Source: Vibrio penaeicida (GTDB lineage: Bacteria > Pseudomonadota > Gammaproteobacteria > Enterobacterales > Vibrionaceae). Taken from it: a stretch of DNA of 64,000 bases. The translations under genes and the position numbers were made by a program. The notes under the pieces are model-generated. The model saw only the letters and a list, made by a program, of their open reading frames with translations. It was not told where the DNA came from and ran no database searches. Shown piece by piece: positions 62,113-64,000 of the stretch; the stretch's first letter is position 1; each line of letters starts with the position of its first letter. The stretch covers positions 1 to 64,000 of the forward strand of contig NZ_JAUYVM010000014.1 in the NCBI RefSeq assembly GCF_030689305.1, read 5' to 3'.

Positions 62113-62190
62113 ATACAGACTTTTTAAGTGAAAGTTTTCTAAGTACTGATTTCCTATGTACAGACTTTCTAAGTACAGGCTTTCTCAGTA
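62101..62190 (+). repeat. degenerate 15-bp tandem repeat that begins at the yjiH-like stop codon
   Basis: Five gapless 15-base units run from 62116 (CAGACTTTTTAAGTG, AAAGTTTTCTAAGTA, CTGATTTCCTATGTA, CAGACTTTCTAAGTA, CAGGCTTTCTCAGTA). The gene's last bases with its stop (62101-62115, CTAATTTTTTAAATA) agree with the first unit at 10 of 15 places, and the TAA of the stop falls in phase with a TAA kept in several units. Confidence 0.75.
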
Positions 62191-62209
62191 CAGATAATAA
62201 AACGCCCCT

Positions 62210-62237
62210 AATACCCCCTGATATTTCAGGGGGTATT
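62210..62237. terminator. rho-independent terminator of the yjiH-like gene
   Basis: AATACCCCCTG and CAGGGGGTATT pair perfectly around ATATTT and are followed by TTGT. Confidence 0.85.
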
Positions 62238-62618
62238 TTGTAAAATCCAATACTCTCTTACACTTTTTCTTGTCTTCAATACGACTACTGAAAAATGGCA
62301 TAAAATCACTATTATTCATTTGGTTACGCACCAGTATTAGTGATTTTATTATCATTAACTTTACCGAACTCCGCTCTATTGCCTTCTCTTGTTTGTTTTT
62401 CAAAATGCTCAAATTAAAATGCGAGCAAACATAAACTGTGACAACGCATTGATATAAACGTATCAACCAATTGAAAGTCACTTTATTTTTGCTATTAGTT
62501 ATCTCTAAAGTATATGGACTTACCATTATTGCGTTATTTATCAATAAATAACCTGTTAAGCCTAGTACTTTTCAGAATGTACGACGTACGCTTCCTGTTA
62601 ACAAAATGGAATTAAATA
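62238..62618. other. AT-rich gene-free spacer
   Basis: About 380 bases, very rich in A and T, before the regulator gene. The minus-strand frame 62185-62544 is low-complexity, starts inside this spacer and overlaps the terminator, so it is rejected. No clear operator was found; the promoter of the regulator gene should be near 62540-62600. Confidence 0.45.
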
Positions 62619-64000
62619 ATGGGTTCAAAAGATGGTCGTTTGCCATTAAATGGTGACTTGCTTAAGCAATTAAGGAAGCAAAAAGGGCTGAGCCAAGAAA
62701 GGCTAGCCGAGCAATGCGCAGAAAGCCGATTGTATGTCTCTTTATCTTCAATAAAACGTGCCGAATCTGGCAACAGTATTTTGTATCGAACCGCGAAAGA
62801 ACTGGCTACGTTTTACTCGGTGGAAGTAGAAGACCTCATCCAAAACTCAGCCCCGATACTACAAAAAAAATTGTCGACCATACCGGAACACACTCATCAA
62901 GTTTTACGGCTTTCGATAGAGGTTGATAATGAGTCTCTAAAATCCGAAGTAGAAAAGCTAAATGATCGATCCAATTGCTATTACATAGCAGAGGAAGGGC
63001 TTCTTGAGTTTGGTTGGTATTCACGTTCTAGTGATGAATTTGTATTCGAGCGTATTCGTCGACTATGCGCGATGCTGCAATTTACGCTAAAAAGTCACGT
63101 TCGTATGTTTGTTGAAAGCAGCCCAACTAATGAACAGTTCACTGCCCAGAACACTCGGGTTAGCCAGCGTGCTAAGCAATTGCTTTCCCAAATCACTTGG
63201 GGAGATATCGTTGCATGCCCATGCTTTGTGTCGTCCAATTGTGCAAGACCACGGAATGTATTCTTACCCGAACAGCCAGAATTTAAAGATTGGCGTATTG
63301 TGTCAATGTGCCAGGTACAAACAGACTATTTTGTAGGGCGTCAATATGAGTTAACTCAGCTAAGCTCTACCCTTTCCCACTTATACGATAACCACACAGG
63401 CAGTACCGTCTGCTTAACGGGTATGGCTGGAATCGGTAAAACGAGACTCCTTCACAAATTCATCGAAATACTTGAACATAAAAATTGCGCTCCGGTACGG
63501 GTTCAAATATTAAATTTTGGTGTGGTGAACTCCCTTATCCCTACGGTTAATTTGATTCGTTCATTATTTGGCTTCACACCAGAAGATGACGGTAACTACA
63601 TAAGACAATCCATCGCTATTTCACCGATTGCATCTTCTCATCACCTTTTCATTTACTGGCTGATGGGCCTAAAACTGTATGAGTCGGAACAACGTCTTTT
63701 AGATGTAATGGAACATTCCGCTCGTAACAGAGCAATCACAGAAAGCATTAATCAGCTCCTTTCACACCGACCAGCTCATCTTACCCAACTCGTGATTACC
63801 GTTGAGGATTTACATTGGGCAAATGATCTTCTTCTGTCCATTATTCAAATTTTATCCTCATTAACGAACAGGTTCCCGTTAATACTCATTCTGACATTTC
63901 GTTCTGAGCATCATTTGGTTAACGCTCCAGATTGGTTCCAATCAGCGACAACAATTGCACTCAAGCCACTCAACATGGATGAATCGATACAATTGGCAAA
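62619..64000 (+). CDS. large XRE-HTH / degenerate cyclase-like / AAA+ regulator (3' end outside window)
   Basis: The frame is open from the ATG at 62619 (GGAA 7 bases upstream) to the window edge (460 codons seen). Residues about 12-70 are an XRE-type HTH (LLKQLRKQKGLSQERLAEQC; SSIKRAESGN). The region about 105-245 looks like a worn guanylate/adenylate-cyclase domain (VFERIRRLCAMLQF; ENTRVSQRAKQLLSQITWGD, then FVGRQYELTQL), without the catalytic metal and purine residues that I could place. An AAA-type ATPase follows: Walker A GMAGIGKT (268-275), Walker B LVITVEDLHWAND and FRSE. Such large proteins usually end in TPR repeats and control gene expression on signal. Confidence 0.78.
   Translation, partial: MGSKDGRLPLNGDLLKQLRKQKGLSQERLAEQCAESRLYVSLSSIKRAESGNSILYRTAKELATFYSVEVEDLIQNSAPILQKKLSTIPEHTHQVLRLSIEVDNESLKSEVEKLNDRSNCYYIAEEGLLEFGWYSRSSDEFVFERIRRLCAMLQFTLKSHVRMFVESSPTNEQFTAQNTRVSQRAKQLLSQITWGDIVACPCFVSSNCARPRNVFLPEQPEFKDWRIVSMCQVQTDYFVGRQYELTQLSSTLSHLYDNHTGSTVCLTGMAGIGKTRLLHKFIEILEHKNCAPVRVQILNFGVVNSLIPTVNLIRSLFGFTPEDDGNYIRQSIAISPIASSHHLFIYWLMGLKLYESEQRLLDVMEHSARNRAITESINQLLSHRPAHLTQLVITVEDLHWANDLLLSIIQILSSLTNRFPLILILTFRSEHHLVNAPDWFQSATTIALKPLNMDESIQLA

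Noticed and set aside
62185..62544. Minus-strand frame of 119 codons
   Set aside because: Low-complexity AT-rich sequence, overlaps the yjiH terminator and repeat, no ribosome site; more likely chance.
1..64000. CRISPR arrays, tRNA/rRNA genes, prophage or intact insertion sequences
   Set aside because: None was seen on reading both strands; the only repeats are short tandem units in spacers and one repeated 18-base motif.

Overview
The window looks like a stretch of a Vibrionaceae chromosome, most likely Vibrio. This is inferred from gene content and protein style: a photolyase/MerR/YbgA cluster, a deoD-linked zinc-ribbon protein, a yiaWV-like pair, a Braun lipoprotein ending in YTK, a FRAP/NPNL-type heme receptor, many c-di-GMP genes and moderate GC. 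No database was searched. No rRNA, tRNA, CRISPR array, intact insertion sequence or prophage was seen.

Layout. 1-650: a decayed and an intact small two-cysteine exported protein. 805-7386 (minus): REC/HD-GYP protein, family-5 solute-binding protein, histidine kinase and glutamate decarboxylase, tightly packed in that order; the first three look like a three-part sensing system. 7806-16381 (minus): a prolyl oligopeptidase, a TonB-dependent heme-type receptor, a surface-sorted zinc peptidase and two DUF1566 envelope proteins, behind a Fur-box-like sequence; read here as an iron-regulated heme-protein scavenging operon. 16937-23615 (plus): ABC importer, GH1 beta-glucosidase, ATPase and LacI regulator, behind a perfect CRP site and a 25-bp palindrome. 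23693-31726: housekeeping and envelope genes (hydrolase, YbaK, DEAD helicase, Lpp, L,D-transpeptidase), then the photolyase/MerR/YbgA operon with a well-formed promoter and paired operator-like repeats. 31958-39258 (minus): a ribitol operon (LacI regulator, ABC importer, ribitol 2-dehydrogenase RbtD, ribulokinase). 39673-45140 (plus): deoD, a transposase-like zinc-ribbon gene, and two TPR/GGDEF genes. 45257-51683: DMT exporter, yiaWV-like pair, and two tandem sensor diguanylate cyclases. 52029-55954: DJ-1/PfpI protein, ribbon-helix-helix protein, a DUF1007/NicO metal-permease pair behind a Zur-box-like sequence, and a CDF-like protein with an incomplete metal site. 56193-62112: prolyl oligopeptidase lipoprotein, PAP2 phosphatase fused to a beta-rich C-terminal region, DCC protein, YjiH permease. 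62619-64000: the start of a large XRE/AAA+ regulator that runs off the window.

Most notable. (1) Short degenerate tandem repeats (14-19 bp units) begin right at or just after the stop codons of several unrelated genes, and in the clearest case the repeat unit contains the stop codon itself. (2) The putative solute-binding-protein/kinase/degenerate HD-GYP signalling module. (3) The Fur-linked receptor-plus-two-peptidases operon. (4) A Zur-like box on the -35 of a gene pair usually called nickel/cobalt transport. (5) A PAP2/beta-barrel-like fusion. All functional links are inference from sequence and context.
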